NCBI GenBank assembly: GCA_031551755.1
Contig: JAVBNE010000017.1
Location: 1-46,967, forward strand
DNA from: JAVBMU01 sp031551755
Lineage (GTDB): Bacteria > Actinomycetota > Actinomycetes > Actinomycetales > Cellulomonadaceae
DNA length: 46,967 nt
Direction of reading: 5' to 3'
Of the stretch, positions 25,139 to 33,497 are shown in pieces; the stretch's first letter is position 1; each line of letters starts with the position of its first letter. Below the pieces are notes generated by a model that made no database searches, had not been told where the DNA came from, and worked only from the letters and a program-made list of their open reading frames with translations. Position numbers and translations under genes: made by a program.

Positions 25139-27199
25139 TCACCAGATGCGCACCCGCTCCTCGGGGGGCAGGTAAAGCGCGTCCTGAGGTGTGAGCCCGT
25201 AGGCCGTGTAGAACTCCTCGATGTTGCGCAGTACCCCGTTGCAGCGGAACTCCTCGGGGGAGTGCGGGTCGGTTGCGATCCGCCGCACGACCTCCTCGTC
25301 GCGGCCCTTGCACTGCCACGCCTGTGCCCAGCCGAGGAAGACCCGTTCGAGGCCGGTGAGTCCGTCGATCACCGGGGCCTCGGCCAGCGGCTTGCCGAGG
25401 GCGATTCGGTAGGCCTTCAGCGCGATCGACAGGCCACCCAGGTCGCCGATGTTCTCGCCGATGGTCAACGCTCCGTTCACGTGCGGGCCGTCGGTCGGCA
25501 GCTGGGCCGGACGGTAGCCGTCGTACTGTGCGATGAGGGCGGCAGTGCGCTTCTCGAACTCCTCCCGGTCTTCGGGGGTCCACCAGTCCTCGAGGCGGCC
25601 GGCGCCGTCGTATTTCGAGCCCTGGTCGTCGAAGCCGTGCCCGATCTCATGCCCGATCACGGCTCCGATGCCGCCGTAGTTGACGGCGTCGTCCGCCTCG
25701 GAGTCGAAGAACGGCGGTTGCAGGATCGCGGCGGGGAAGACGATCTCGTTCATGCCGGGGTTGTAGTAGGCATTCACGGTTTGGGGAGTCATGAACCACT
25801 CGTCGCGGTCCAACGGCTTGCCGATCTTGCGCAGCTCGCGGTCCTGTTCGAAGGCGTAGGAGCGCCGGACGTTGCCCAGCAGGTCGCTCGGATCGATGTC
25901 GAGGGCGGAGTAGTCTCGCCAGACGGCCGGGTAGCCGATTTTGGGTGTGAAGGCGTCCAGTTTCGCGAGCGCCTTGACCTTGGTCTCCGCGCTCATCCAG
26001 TCGAGTGCCGTGATCGACTCGCGATAGGCGGCCACGAGGTTCGCCACCAACTCGTCCATGCGCACCTTGTGGGTCGCCGGGAAATGCTGGGCGACGTAGA
26101 CCTCACCGACCGCCTCACCGAGAGCCCCTTCGACAAGCGCGACTCCTCTCTTCCAGCGGTCGCGCACCTCCTGTGCTCCGGACAGGGTGCGGCCGTAGAA
26201 GTCGAAGTTCGCCTGTACGACCGCGTCGCCGAGATACGGCGCTCGCGCGGTCACGAGGTGATATGTCAGCCACATCTTCCATTCGTCGATGGGCTCGGAG
26301 GTCCACAGCTGAGCGAATCCGACCAGGAAATCGGGCTCGCGGACGACCAGGCGGTCGAAGGACCTCGCAGGTGCGCCGAGTGCGCCGATCCACACTCGCC
26401 AGTCGAATCCGGGAGCCTGTTCAATGAGTTCACCGAGGGTCATCGGGTTATAGGTGAGTTCGGCGTCACGGTCGCGCACGACATCCCAATGGTGGGCGGC
26501 CAGTTTGGTCTCGAGCGCCAGCACACGTTCGCCCGCCTCGGCGAACCGCGGGCTCGAACCCAGCGTCAGCTCGATGATGCGGTTGATATGGGGCACGTAC
26601 TTTGCCCGGATGGGCTCGTACTGCTCTTCGCGGTAGTAGGCCTCATCCGGCAGCCCGAGGCCTGACTGGACCAGGTGCACGATGTACTTCTCGGGATCCT
26701 TGGCGTCGTTGTCGACGTAGAAGCCGACGGCCCCGCCGCCGCCGGTGCGCTGCAGCGTACCGAGTGCGCCCGCCAGCTCGGCGAGGGTGGTGGAGTCGAG
26801 CCCTGTCGCGGCCGGGTCGACGCCCGCTGCGAGTCCGGCGTCAAAGGTGGCCAGGTCGGCGGCAAGCGGGGCGCTGCCCAGTCCTTCGACGCGGTCGGTG
26901 TCCATGAAGCTGGCGTAGAGTGCGCCGACCTGGGCCTGGACTCCGGTGGCCGTGCCCTCTTCCACGGCCTGACCGGCCTCGGCGATGATCTCCCGCACAT
27001 CGATCTCGGACTGGTCGTGCAGGGCTCGGAAGGCGCCGTCCATCGCGCGGTCGGCGGGGATCTCATGGGTGGCGATCCACCTGCCATTGACGTGCCGGTA
27101 CAGGTCATCCTGCGGTCGGACCGCAGGGTCGAAGGCACCCTGGTCGATGCCGGTGCGCGGCATCGCCGCCATGCCGGTCTGAGGGGAGGTCGATGTCAT
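25139..27199 (-). CDS. M13-family metalloendopeptidase (neprilysin/PepO type)
   Basis: The 686-aa product has the zinc motif VIGHEIGHGFDDQGS near residue 515, the third ligand in ENIGDLGGLSIA, the substrate motif NAYYNPGMNEIVFPAAILQPP and the terminal W. The full M13 N-domain is present (VNGRWIATHEIPADRAMDGAF). No signal peptide is seen, so it is probably cytoplasmic, like many actinobacterial homologues. ATG 27199 follows TAGCCT on the minus strand by 6 nt. It is divergent from rpiB. Confidence 0.95.
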   Translation of the reverse strand: MTSTSPQTGMAAMPRTGIDQGAFDPAVRPQDDLYRHVNGRWIATHEIPADRAMDGAFRALHDQSEIDVREIIAEAGQAVEEGTATGVQAQVGALYASFMDTDRVEGLGSAPLAADLATFDAGLAAGVDPAATGLDSTTLAELAGALGTLQRTGGGGAVGFYVDNDAKDPEKYIVHLVQSGLGLPDEAYYREEQYEPIRAKYVPHINRIIELTLGSSPRFAEAGERVLALETKLAAHHWDVVRDRDAELTYNPMTLGELIEQAPGFDWRVWIGALGAPARSFDRLVVREPDFLVGFAQLWTSEPIDEWKMWLTYHLVTARAPYLGDAVVQANFDFYGRTLSGAQEVRDRWKRGVALVEGALGEAVGEVYVAQHFPATHKVRMDELVANLVAAYRESITALDWMSAETKVKALAKLDAFTPKIGYPAVWRDYSALDIDPSDLLGNVRRSYAFEQDRELRKIGKPLDRDEWFMTPQTVNAYYNPGMNEIVFPAAILQPPFFDSEADDAVNYGGIGAVIGHEIGHGFDDQGSKYDGAGRLEDWWTPEDREEFEKRTAALIAQYDGYRPAQLPTDGPHVNGALTIGENIGDLGGLSIALKAYRIALGKPLAEAPVIDGLTGLERVFLGWAQAWQCKGRDEEVVRRIATDPHSPEEFRCNGVLRNIEEFYTAYGLTPQDALYLPPEERVRIW

Positions 27200-27205
27200 G
27201 ACATT

Positions 27206-27263
27206 AGGCTAGGCGCAGTGGTTGTGAACTGCGTAGGACGACGTGCGCGGACTGCGGCATGAT
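27206..27263. promoter_or_regulatory. Back-to-back leaderless promoters (M13 peptidase and rpiB)
   Basis: The 70-bp divergent spacer holds TAGCCT on the minus strand (27206-27211), 6 nt from the peptidase ATG, and CATGAT on the plus strand (27258-27263), 6 nt from the rpiB ATG. Two complete promoters therefore fit in a very short space. Confidence 0.55.
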
Positions 27264-27269
27264 GTCCAC

Positions 27270-27734
27270 ATGCGCGTTCACCTCGCGGCGGATCACGCCG
27301 GTTTCGACCTGAAAGCACACCTTGCCGAGCATCTGTCTGCGGCTGGCTACGACGTGGTCGATCACGGTGCCCACGATTACAACGCCAAGGATGATTATCC
27401 GCCGTTTTGTCTGGATGCGGGCGAGGCCGTCGCAGGTGATCCGGGATCGCTGGGGGTGGTGATCGGCGGTTCGGGCAATGGTGAGGCGATCGCGGCGAAC
27501 AAGGTGGACGGTATCCGGGCGGCGGTGGTCTGGAGTCAGGACACCGCCGTTCTGGCGCGAGAGCACAACAACGCGAACATCGCGTCGATCGGGGCGCGGC
27601 AGCACTCCGTTGACGAAGCCGTCGAGCTGGTCGACACCTTCCTGGCCACGCCATTCAGCGGGGACCTGCGCCATCAGCGCCGTATCGACCAGCTCACCAG
27701 CTTCGAAGCTCAGCGAGGTTCCGACCAGGCCTGA
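27270..27734 (+). CDS. rpiB: Ribose-5-phosphate isomerase B
   Basis: It interconverts ribose 5-phosphate and ribulose 5-phosphate in the pentose phosphate pathway. The 154-aa product opens with RVHLAADHAGFDLKAHL and contains GGSGNGEAIAANKVDGIRAA. The catalytic region lacks the Cys of the E. coli enzyme and has the Glu seen in actinobacterial RpiB (GSGNGE). Phosphate-binding AREHNNANIASIGAR is present. ATG 27270 lies 6 nt after CATGAT. Confidence 0.94.
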   Translation: MRVHLAADHAGFDLKAHLAEHLSAAGYDVVDHGAHDYNAKDDYPPFCLDAGEAVAGDPGSLGVVIGGSGNGEAIAANKVDGIRAAVVWSQDTAVLAREHNNANIASIGARQHSVDEAVELVDTFLATPFSGDLRHQRRIDQLTSFEAQRGSDQA

Positions 27735-27760
27735 ACATCTACGGTCCTGGCGGGCCGGTT

Positions 27761-29122
27761 CTAGAAGATCCAGCTCGACAGCGGTGCGACCGGCCAGGCG
27801 AAGGCCGTGCTGGCCGCGGCGAGTGCTCCCGAACGATGTTCGGTGACTAGTCCGGCAAGGGCGAGCGATGCGAGAGTCACCCCACCCAGGTAGGCCGTGC
27901 CGAGTTCGCGGATGTCCAGGGACAGGTCCGGCGCGGCGTCGGTACGTTCGCAGAATGCGGGCTGGTGGGCGCTCGCACGCAGGTGCCACCGGCCGGTGTT
28001 TTCCGGGACCTGGGCGTCGCTGAGGTGCAGCACGACGTCAAGATCTGCGGCGTACCGCCGGCCGGCGAGTGCCGCTCCGGCGTCGAGCACGCGAACCCAG
28101 AGGTTGTCGGAGGAACGTGGCGCGGCTGCTCGCGGGTCGACAAGGAGATGGCCGATCGCGTCATCCGTCGCCAGGAACCTGGGCAGCACCTCGGTGGTCA
28201 GGTCGAGGTCGGTGAGTACTCCCCAGAGCGCGCGCGCCGCGGCGGCGTCCAGTGCGACGACCTCGGCGATGTTCACCGCGCCTCGCGGGCCGGTCGGCTC
28301 CCAGTTGAACTGGCGGTTCACGGTGGCATAGCCCCGGGGTTCACCATCGAGCTCCACGATCAGGATGCGGCGTGACTCAGTGTCTTTGCGCTGGAAGGCA
28401 GGGTCCGCCCAGTACGCCGCCTGCAACTCAGGGGTTTCGCGGGTGGCCCAGCCAGGGCGGTTCAGGTGGACCCCGTCAGTGCCCACGGGTGCACCGTGGC
28501 CGGTCGGGTTCGCTCCGGCGCGGATGTGGAGGCCCGCGACGAGTTCCCCGTGCCGTTCCCGGCTCGCGTGTTCGATCCGGACGGTATGGCGTTCCGCCCC
28601 AGGAACGTCCCGGAGTTTGGCACCTCGGGGGATCGTGTACTGCATTTCGTGCGCCGCCGAACCGTAGCCGAACCTGCCGTAGATGGCCGCCTCGGCGGCG
28701 AAGAGGGCCGACACGGACTCGCCCCGCTCGCGGCAGTCGGCGAAATGTCGGCCGATCATCGTGGTGAGCAGGCGGCGGCGCCGGTGTCCGGGGTGGACGC
28801 AGACCCAGGTCAGGCCCGCGACGGGCAGCGTTGCGCCGGGTACGGGGAAGCTCCCGAAGGGATACGAGGAGTGCACAGCCACCAGATCCGCGCGGGTCGG
28901 TACCGCGCCGTCGACGGGGGGCACCTCCGGATCGTCGACATCCGCGAAGACGCCGACGGTACGCTCCCACGTCAGGGGTGACGGGAGCGTCAGGAGTTCC
29001 TCGACAGTCGTGGACGTCGGGAAGGACCAGGCGTCGAGGTCGAGGACCTGGCGCCAGTCGTCGGGTGCCAGGGTCGCGAAACGGTAGCCGGACGGCAGGG
29101 CCGGCGTGGTGCGTGCGGTCAT
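27761..29122 (-). CDS. Eis-family GNAT N-acetyltransferase
   Basis: The 453-aa product has the tripartite Eis layout: a first GNAT domain with the acetyl-CoA loop VCVHPGHRRRRLLTTMI, a second GNAT-like domain (about 190-300) and a C-terminal SCP2/sterol-carrier-like domain (LDVVLHLSDAQVPENTGRWHL). The C-terminus ends with Phe (LSSWIF), matching the terminal carboxylate that Eis uses as catalytic base. The substrate is unknown; Eis proteins acetylate aminoglycosides and Lys residues. ATG 29122 lies 5 nt after GATGAT. It is convergent with rpiB. Confidence 0.88.
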   Translation of the reverse strand: MTARTTPALPSGYRFATLAPDDWRQVLDLDAWSFPTSTTVEELLTLPSPLTWERTVGVFADVDDPEVPPVDGAVPTRADLVAVHSSYPFGSFPVPGATLPVAGLTWVCVHPGHRRRRLLTTMIGRHFADCRERGESVSALFAAEAAIYGRFGYGSAAHEMQYTIPRGAKLRDVPGAERHTVRIEHASRERHGELVAGLHIRAGANPTGHGAPVGTDGVHLNRPGWATRETPELQAAYWADPAFQRKDTESRRILIVELDGEPRGYATVNRQFNWEPTGPRGAVNIAEVVALDAAAARALWGVLTDLDLTTEVLPRFLATDDAIGHLLVDPRAAAPRSSDNLWVRVLDAGAALAGRRYAADLDVVLHLSDAQVPENTGRWHLRASAHQPAFCERTDAAPDLSLDIRELGTAYLGGVTLASLALAGLVTEHRSGALAAASTAFAWPVAPLSSWIF

Positions 29123-29127
29123 GCTGC

Positions 29128-29133
29128 ATCATC
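29128..29133 (-). promoter_or_regulatory. -10 of Eis-like gene
   Basis: GATGAT (minus strand) ends 5 nt before the ATG. The rest of the 272-bp spacer to 29394 has no convincing gene. Confidence 0.4.
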
Positions 29134-29394
29134 TCGGCTCGTCGGCCGGAAATCCACCGGCGGCGGTGTGTTGAGTAGTCGCACTTCAACAGGAGGTCCA
29201 GAGAGTCCCGATGCGAGCAACCGCACGACTTCACCCGTTTCTCACCCGATGGCGGCGTCCTCACTTCCGGCAAACACGCGTGCTAGGGGTGATCCGTTCG
29301 GATGACCGGGTTTCATACGTTCAGCAGTATTGCCGCATGGTCATTCGCGGGAACCTGGACAAGTCGCAGGTGCTCACCTCTTGAAGGAGCTCGG

Positions 29395-31296
29395 ATGAAG
29401 GTTCGTCGATCTGCCACCTCCACGGTCGCCACGATGCTTGCGCTCGCCGTCGCGGGCGTTTTCGGTGGTGCTGCCGCTCAGGCGCAGACAACCGGGGATG
29501 ACGGCTCGGACATAGCTGGCCAGTCTTCTCCACAGGTGACGCAGGAAACTGAGGCAGGCTCCCTCCCTGAAGACGAGGCGGCTGATCCGGCGAGCGACCC
29601 GATTGTCGCTCCCTCGCCGGAGCCGGTGGCGGAACAGCCGGCAGCAGACACGCAGCCCGCTCCGGTAGAGAGTGGGGACGCGGAGCCCGCGTCGGCGAAG
29701 GACGCGGATGCCGTTCCTGCGGACGGCTCAACCGCCGCCCTCCGGTCGATGCTCGGTGCAGGGGCGGCGGTGGACGAAACGTCCACCCCGGCGCCGACGT
29801 ATGACCAGAAGTGGCACAACGACAGGTGTGATTATTGGTTCTTCACGGAGATCGCCGGCGCGGAATCGGGCCGTGATTGGTCGGGATGGTCAGGCAATCC
29901 GCAGTTGCACTTTGTCTTTCACGAGCTGACCGACGCTGACGGCAATGTGCGGATCGTCTACGACCGAGACATACAGGATGCCTGGTACCACCCTCGCACC
30001 GTCGGGGAGGAGGACGGCAACGGGAACTGGAGGGAGGCATCCAACGCACGTGCTGACATTGACGGAGTGCATTGGGAGAGTGCACAGGCCCAACAGACGG
30101 TGGTCTTGCAGGGGTTCAAAGGAGGTGTCGACGACGACGCCAAGCTTGCCGAAGCGCAGGCCTTCTTCGCCCGGGCCGGAGTCTCCTACCAGGGCGCCAC
30201 ATACGATCGGGAGCTCTTCCGTGGGTGGGGCTACACCGATGCGCAGATCGACGAGATGGAGGCAAGCAACAACGCCGACAGCATGAGGAGAGCCGCTTAT
30301 GAGGCGACCCAGTTCGCCGTCTGGTACTTCTCGTCTGGACATGACGTGATGGGCCTGTTCTTCCAGGCTGACGCGCAGGGGCGAGTTGCCTTGACCGATC
30401 AAGCATTGCGGCAGTTCGTCCCCGACGTCTACGACGAGAACAACCCCGATGCCTTTGACAGCAACCGGAACTGGGCGGAAAGCGACCAGGACCGTATGGC
30501 GACCATGAAGGCTGCCGCATGGCTGATCGAGGAGGCTCTCCAAGCCAACACGGTGGCCCCGCAGCCCGGGTTCGTCCCCACCGGCTACACCAAGGGCGCC
30601 GACGGCTCGACCCGCTACGGTTTCGCGGTGTCGCTCGTCGGAGGCAACGGCCCGGTAGGTGTCGAATTGCGCACCGCTGACGGTTCGCCGCTGCCCCAGG
30701 GGGTGACGCTGGTCGACGCGAAGGGCAAGCCGGTATCCGAGGTGGCTCCGGGCACGGTGGTGTACCTGCGACTGCCTGCCGGGGTGGACATCGCCTCGCT
30801 GCCGAAGCTCCAGATGTGGGGTGCGGCGCACGGCAAGCAGTTGGGTACGCCGGACTTCTTCGTGGGCGACGACAACAACACCAATTGGATCTGGGACCCG
30901 GAAACCGGTGAAGGGCACGAAGGTCCTTCCGCCCTGCACTACCTGATCGGTCTCGGGTCGCTCGATCGGCCCACGGTCGGCCGGGACTGGATCGCCGTCG
31001 ATCTGCTGGCGCAAGGTCCTGCTGAGGAACCGGAGACCGAGGACCCCGGGACAGTGGACCCGGCAGACCCGACCGGCTCGATGGGGACGAAGGACGCCAG
31101 CTTGGTCGCGACGAACCCCAGGAGCCCCCTCATCGCGCCGGTGGCCCACGCGGTCGAGGCTGTTGAGACAGGCGATCCCACGAACCTTGCACAGACTGGT
31201 TCGGAGGCCGGTGCGCTCGCGCTCTTCGCTTTCGCACTGATCGGTGCGGGCGGTGGTGTGCTCGTCGTACGACGCCGGGTGGCCCGTCAGCGCTGA
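29395..31296 (+). CDS. Sortase-anchored surface protein with TQxA/thioester-type domain
   Basis: The 633-aa product is exported and wall-anchored: a signal peptide (1-30, cleavage near AQA-QTT), an acidic Pro/Ala/Glu stalk (31-135), a globular domain (136-330), a second beta-rich domain (345-540), a spacer, and a sorting signal LAQTG (598-602) with hydrophobic helix and RRR tail. LAxTG is the class E sortase motif. The globular domain contains YEATQFAVWYF (302-312), the TQxA motif of thioester adhesins, where Gln306 would bond a Cys. C145 (DRCDYWFF) is the only Cys I find in the whole product. ATG 29395 has AAGGAG 5 nt upstream; an in-frame earlier start has none. Confidence 0.85.
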   Translation: MKVRRSATSTVATMLALAVAGVFGGAAAQAQTTGDDGSDIAGQSSPQVTQETEAGSLPEDEAADPASDPIVAPSPEPVAEQPAADTQPAPVESGDAEPASAKDADAVPADGSTAALRSMLGAGAAVDETSTPAPTYDQKWHNDRCDYWFFTEIAGAESGRDWSGWSGNPQLHFVFHELTDADGNVRIVYDRDIQDAWYHPRTVGEEDGNGNWREASNARADIDGVHWESAQAQQTVVLQGFKGGVDDDAKLAEAQAFFARAGVSYQGATYDRELFRGWGYTDAQIDEMEASNNADSMRRAAYEATQFAVWYFSSGHDVMGLFFQADAQGRVALTDQALRQFVPDVYDENNPDAFDSNRNWAESDQDRMATMKAAAWLIEEALQANTVAPQPGFVPTGYTKGADGSTRYGFAVSLVGGNGPVGVELRTADGSPLPQGVTLVDAKGKPVSEVAPGTVVYLRLPAGVDIASLPKLQMWGAAHGKQLGTPDFFVGDDNNTNWIWDPETGEGHEGPSALHYLIGLGSLDRPTVGRDWIAVDLLAQGPAEEPETEDPGTVDPADPTGSMGTKDASLVATNPRSPLIAPVAHAVEAVETGDPTNLAQTGSEAGALALFAFALIGAGGGVLVVRRRVARQR

Positions 31297-31311
31297 GGTC
31301 GGTCTGCGATC

Positions 31312-31345
31312 AGGAGGGTCGTCCACGTCGGTGGGCGGCCCTCCT
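31312..31345 (+). terminator. Terminator after the surface protein gene
   Basis: AGGAGGG (31312-31318) pairs with CCCTCCT (31339-31345), and an inner stem GTCCAC/GTGGGC extends it, 15 bp past the stop codon. No strong T tract follows. Confidence 0.65.
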
Positions 31346-31407
31346 TGGTGCACCGGGACATCGGTAGCCGATGGATACGCCGGTCCCCGGCGCTCGGTCG
31401 CACCCGT

Positions 31408-31413
31408 CATGAT
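31408..31413 (+). promoter_or_regulatory. -10 of leaderless ATL promoter
   Basis: CATGAT ends 6 nt before GTG 31420, the same hexamer and gap as rpiB. Confidence 0.5.
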
Positions 31414-31419
31414 GGTGAG

Positions 31420-31824
31420 GTGACCGGCCCCGACGCCCATCGTGAAGACCCCGCCACCGTCTACGCTGAGGCGGTTCTCGACTTGGTCGAGTCGATCCCC
31501 AAGGGCCGGGCGATGACATACGGGCTGATCGCGGAGATCGTCGGCGAGTCGTTGGCGCGGGGTGGCCCGCGGCAAGTGGGTGCGGTGCTCGCACGCGCGG
31601 AGCGGGCGGTGCCGTGGTGGCGGGTGGTGAACGCCTCCGGTCACCCGCCGGCTCGTGAGCTGCAGCGGGCACTCGCCGCGTTGCGCGCCGATGGCTGCCC
31701 GATGAAGCGTGACGGGTTGCGGGTCGATCTACGCCGGGCGATCTGGTTCCCGGAACCGCCCGGTGCCCAGGTGGTCGGCGGCCTCGACGACTCCTCGGCC
31801 CGGCAGGTTCGCGCAGTGCCTTGA
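31420..31824 (+). CDS. Alkyltransferase-like protein (ATL)
   Basis: The 134-aa product has the MGMT DNA-binding fold (YAEAVLDLVESIPKGRAMTYGLIAE, with the helix-turn-helix Arg of GGPRQVGAVL), but the active site PCHR is replaced by P-W-W-R (residues 65-68). Without the Cys it cannot accept alkyl groups. ATL proteins instead bind O6-alkylguanine and hand it to nucleotide excision repair. The start GTG 31420 is chosen because the -10 lies 6 nt before it and similarity begins there. Confidence 0.9.
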   Translation: MTGPDAHREDPATVYAEAVLDLVESIPKGRAMTYGLIAEIVGESLARGGPRQVGAVLARAERAVPWWRVVNASGHPPARELQRALAALRADGCPMKRDGLRVDLRRAIWFPEPPGAQVVGGLDDSSARQVRAVP

Positions 31825-31831
31825 GAAGGCT

Positions 31832-32875
31832 TCAGCTTTGGTCTGCCGGTGCCAGTGACTCAGCCACGACCCGCACAGCCTCGGCGTCTCCCTGAACGAG
31901 CAGCGTCGTCACCGCGGTGGCACGCCACGCATCGAGGTCGTGGGCGATCTTGGCGGCCGGTCCCACCAGCGCGATGTCCTCGACCAGGGCGGTGGGCACA
32001 GCGGCGGCGGCCGCACTCCGGTCTCCGGCGGCATAGTGGGCGAGGATCTCGGCGCAGGGATCGGTGTAGCCCAGCCGTTCCAGGGCGGCGCGGTGGAAGT
32101 TGGCCGTCGCGGCACCCATGCCACCCACATACAGGGCAATGAACGGCCGCACCCGGTCGGCTGCCTGTTCGACATCCTCATGCACGACGACCGGCACGGT
32201 CGCGGCCACCTCGAAGTCCTCGGCAGGGGACCGTTGCGCGGACCGTGCGGCGAATCCCTGGTCCAGTAGGTCGCGGAACTCCTGATCGGCCCGTGGCGTG
32301 TAGAACAGGGGGAGCCACCCATCGGCGATCTCCGCGGCCAGAGCGATATTGCGTGGCCCCTGGGCCGCGAGGTGGATCGGCAGGTCGGCGCGCAACGGAT
32401 GGACCGTCGAACGCAGGGGCTTGCCGAGACCGCTGCCGCCAGGCAATGGAAGTGGGTAATGCGGTCCGGGTGAGCTCACCGGAGCCTCCCTGGCCAGTAC
32501 CTGGCGCACGATGTCGACATATTGCCGGGTCCGTGCCAGTGGCTGCGCGTAAGACTGGCCGTACCACCCCTCGACGACCTGCGGTCCGGAAAGCCCCAGG
32601 CCGAGCACGAACCGTCCGTTGCTGAGATGGTCGAGCGTCAACGCGGCCATCGCCGTCGCCGTCGGTGTCCGTGCGGACATCTGCGCGACCGCCGTGCCCA
32701 GCCGGATGTGCCGCGTCGCCGACCCCCACCAGGCCAGTGGAGTGAACGCGTCCGAGCCGTACGCCTCGGCTGTCCACACCGAGTCGATGCCGAGCCGGTC
32801 CGCCGCGATGATCGATTCCGCCATACCGGTCGGCGGACCGGCGGACCAGTACCCCGTGTGCACCCCGACCCGCAT
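31832..32875 (-). CDS. LLM-class (luciferase-like) flavin/F420 oxidoreductase
   Basis: The 347-aa TIM-barrel product has the bacterial luciferase-like pattern: RVGVHTGYWSAGPP, GIDSVWTAEAYGSDAFTPLAW, IRLGTAVAQMSARTPTATAM, LDHLSNGRFVLGLGLSGPQV, DLPIHLAAQGPRNIALAAEIADGW. Actinobacterial members often use F420; the cofactor cannot be told here. ATG 32875 lies one base past the cysE stop (TGA-T-ATG), so it is the third gene of the cysK-cysE operon. The open frame upstream to 33067 is antisense-like sequence inside cysE. A link to sulfur metabolism is inference. Confidence 0.87.
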   Translation of the reverse strand: MRVGVHTGYWSAGPPTGMAESIIAADRLGIDSVWTAEAYGSDAFTPLAWWGSATRHIRLGTAVAQMSARTPTATAMAALTLDHLSNGRFVLGLGLSGPQVVEGWYGQSYAQPLARTRQYVDIVRQVLAREAPVSSPGPHYPLPLPGGSGLGKPLRSTVHPLRADLPIHLAAQGPRNIALAAEIADGWLPLFYTPRADQEFRDLLDQGFAARSAQRSPAEDFEVAATVPVVVHEDVEQAADRVRPFIALYVGGMGAATANFHRAALERLGYTDPCAEILAHYAAGDRSAAAAAVPTALVEDIALVGPAAKIAHDLDAWRATAVTTLLVQGDAEAVRVVAESLAPADQS

Positions 32876-32876
32876 A

Positions 32877-33497
32877 TCAGATGACGTATTCAATGAGCTG
32901 GGACGGGTCCTCGACCTGCGGGGTGGCCGGTCCCTGGCCGGAGGGGGCCGGACGCTTCGGCATCCGGATCGCGGCCGGGACGCCGACGGCCACAGCTCCC
33001 GTCGGCACATCTTTGACCACCACGGCATTGGCGCCCACTTGGGCGTCATCGCCGATCCACACCGCACCCAGCACCTTCGCGCCGGCTCCGATCATGACGC
33101 GGTCACCCAAGGTGGGGTGCCGTTTGCCGTGGGTCATGGAGCGCCCGCCGAGGGTGGAGCCATGGAAGAGCACGACGTCGTCGCCGACGATCGCCGTCTC
33201 CCCGATGACCACACCCATGCCGTGGTCGATGAAGAGTCGCCGGCCGATCTGCGCACCGGGATGGATCTCCACACCGGTGATGGCCCGGCTCGCTTGGGAG
33301 ACCAGTCGCGCAGGCAGCCGCAGGGCAGGTTCGCGCCACATCCGGTGCGCGATCCGGTAGGTCCAGACGGCGTGCAGACCGGGGTAGGCGAGGGCGACCT
33401 CGGTGCGGGTACGAGCGGCGGGGTCGCGGCGGCGGGCCGCCTCCAAGTCCTCACTGAGAACCCGCAGGAAGCGCCGGATGCGGTGTGTCCTGGTCAT
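32877..33497 (-). CDS. cysE: Serine O-acetyltransferase
   Basis: It acetylates L-serine with acetyl-CoA, the first step of cysteine synthesis. The 206-aa product has a helical N-terminus and a left-handed hexapeptide beta helix: GVEIHPGAQIGRRLFIDHG, VVIGETAIVGDDVVLFHGSTLGG and GAKVLGAVWIGDDAQVGANAV. The catalytic His is in FIDHGMG. The C-terminal tail ends EYVI, an Ile terminus like that which inserts into CysK in cysteine synthase complexes. ATG overlaps the cysK stop (TGATG), so translation is coupled. Confidence 0.93.
   Translation of the reverse strand: MTRTHRIRRFLRVLSEDLEAARRRDPAARTRTEVALAYPGLHAVWTYRIAHRMWREPALRLPARLVSQASRAITGVEIHPGAQIGRRLFIDHGMGVVIGETAIVGDDVVLFHGSTLGGRSMTHGKRHPTLGDRVMIGAGAKVLGAVWIGDDAQVGANAVVVKDVPTGAVAVGVPAAIRMPKRPAPSGQGPATPQVEDPSQLIEYVI

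Noticed and set aside
29211..29384. 57-codon ORF upstream of the surface protein gene, with AGGAGG 14 nt before its ATG
   Set aside because: The spacing is too long for a ribosome binding site, and the Arg-rich product has no recognisable features; kept only as a remote possibility.
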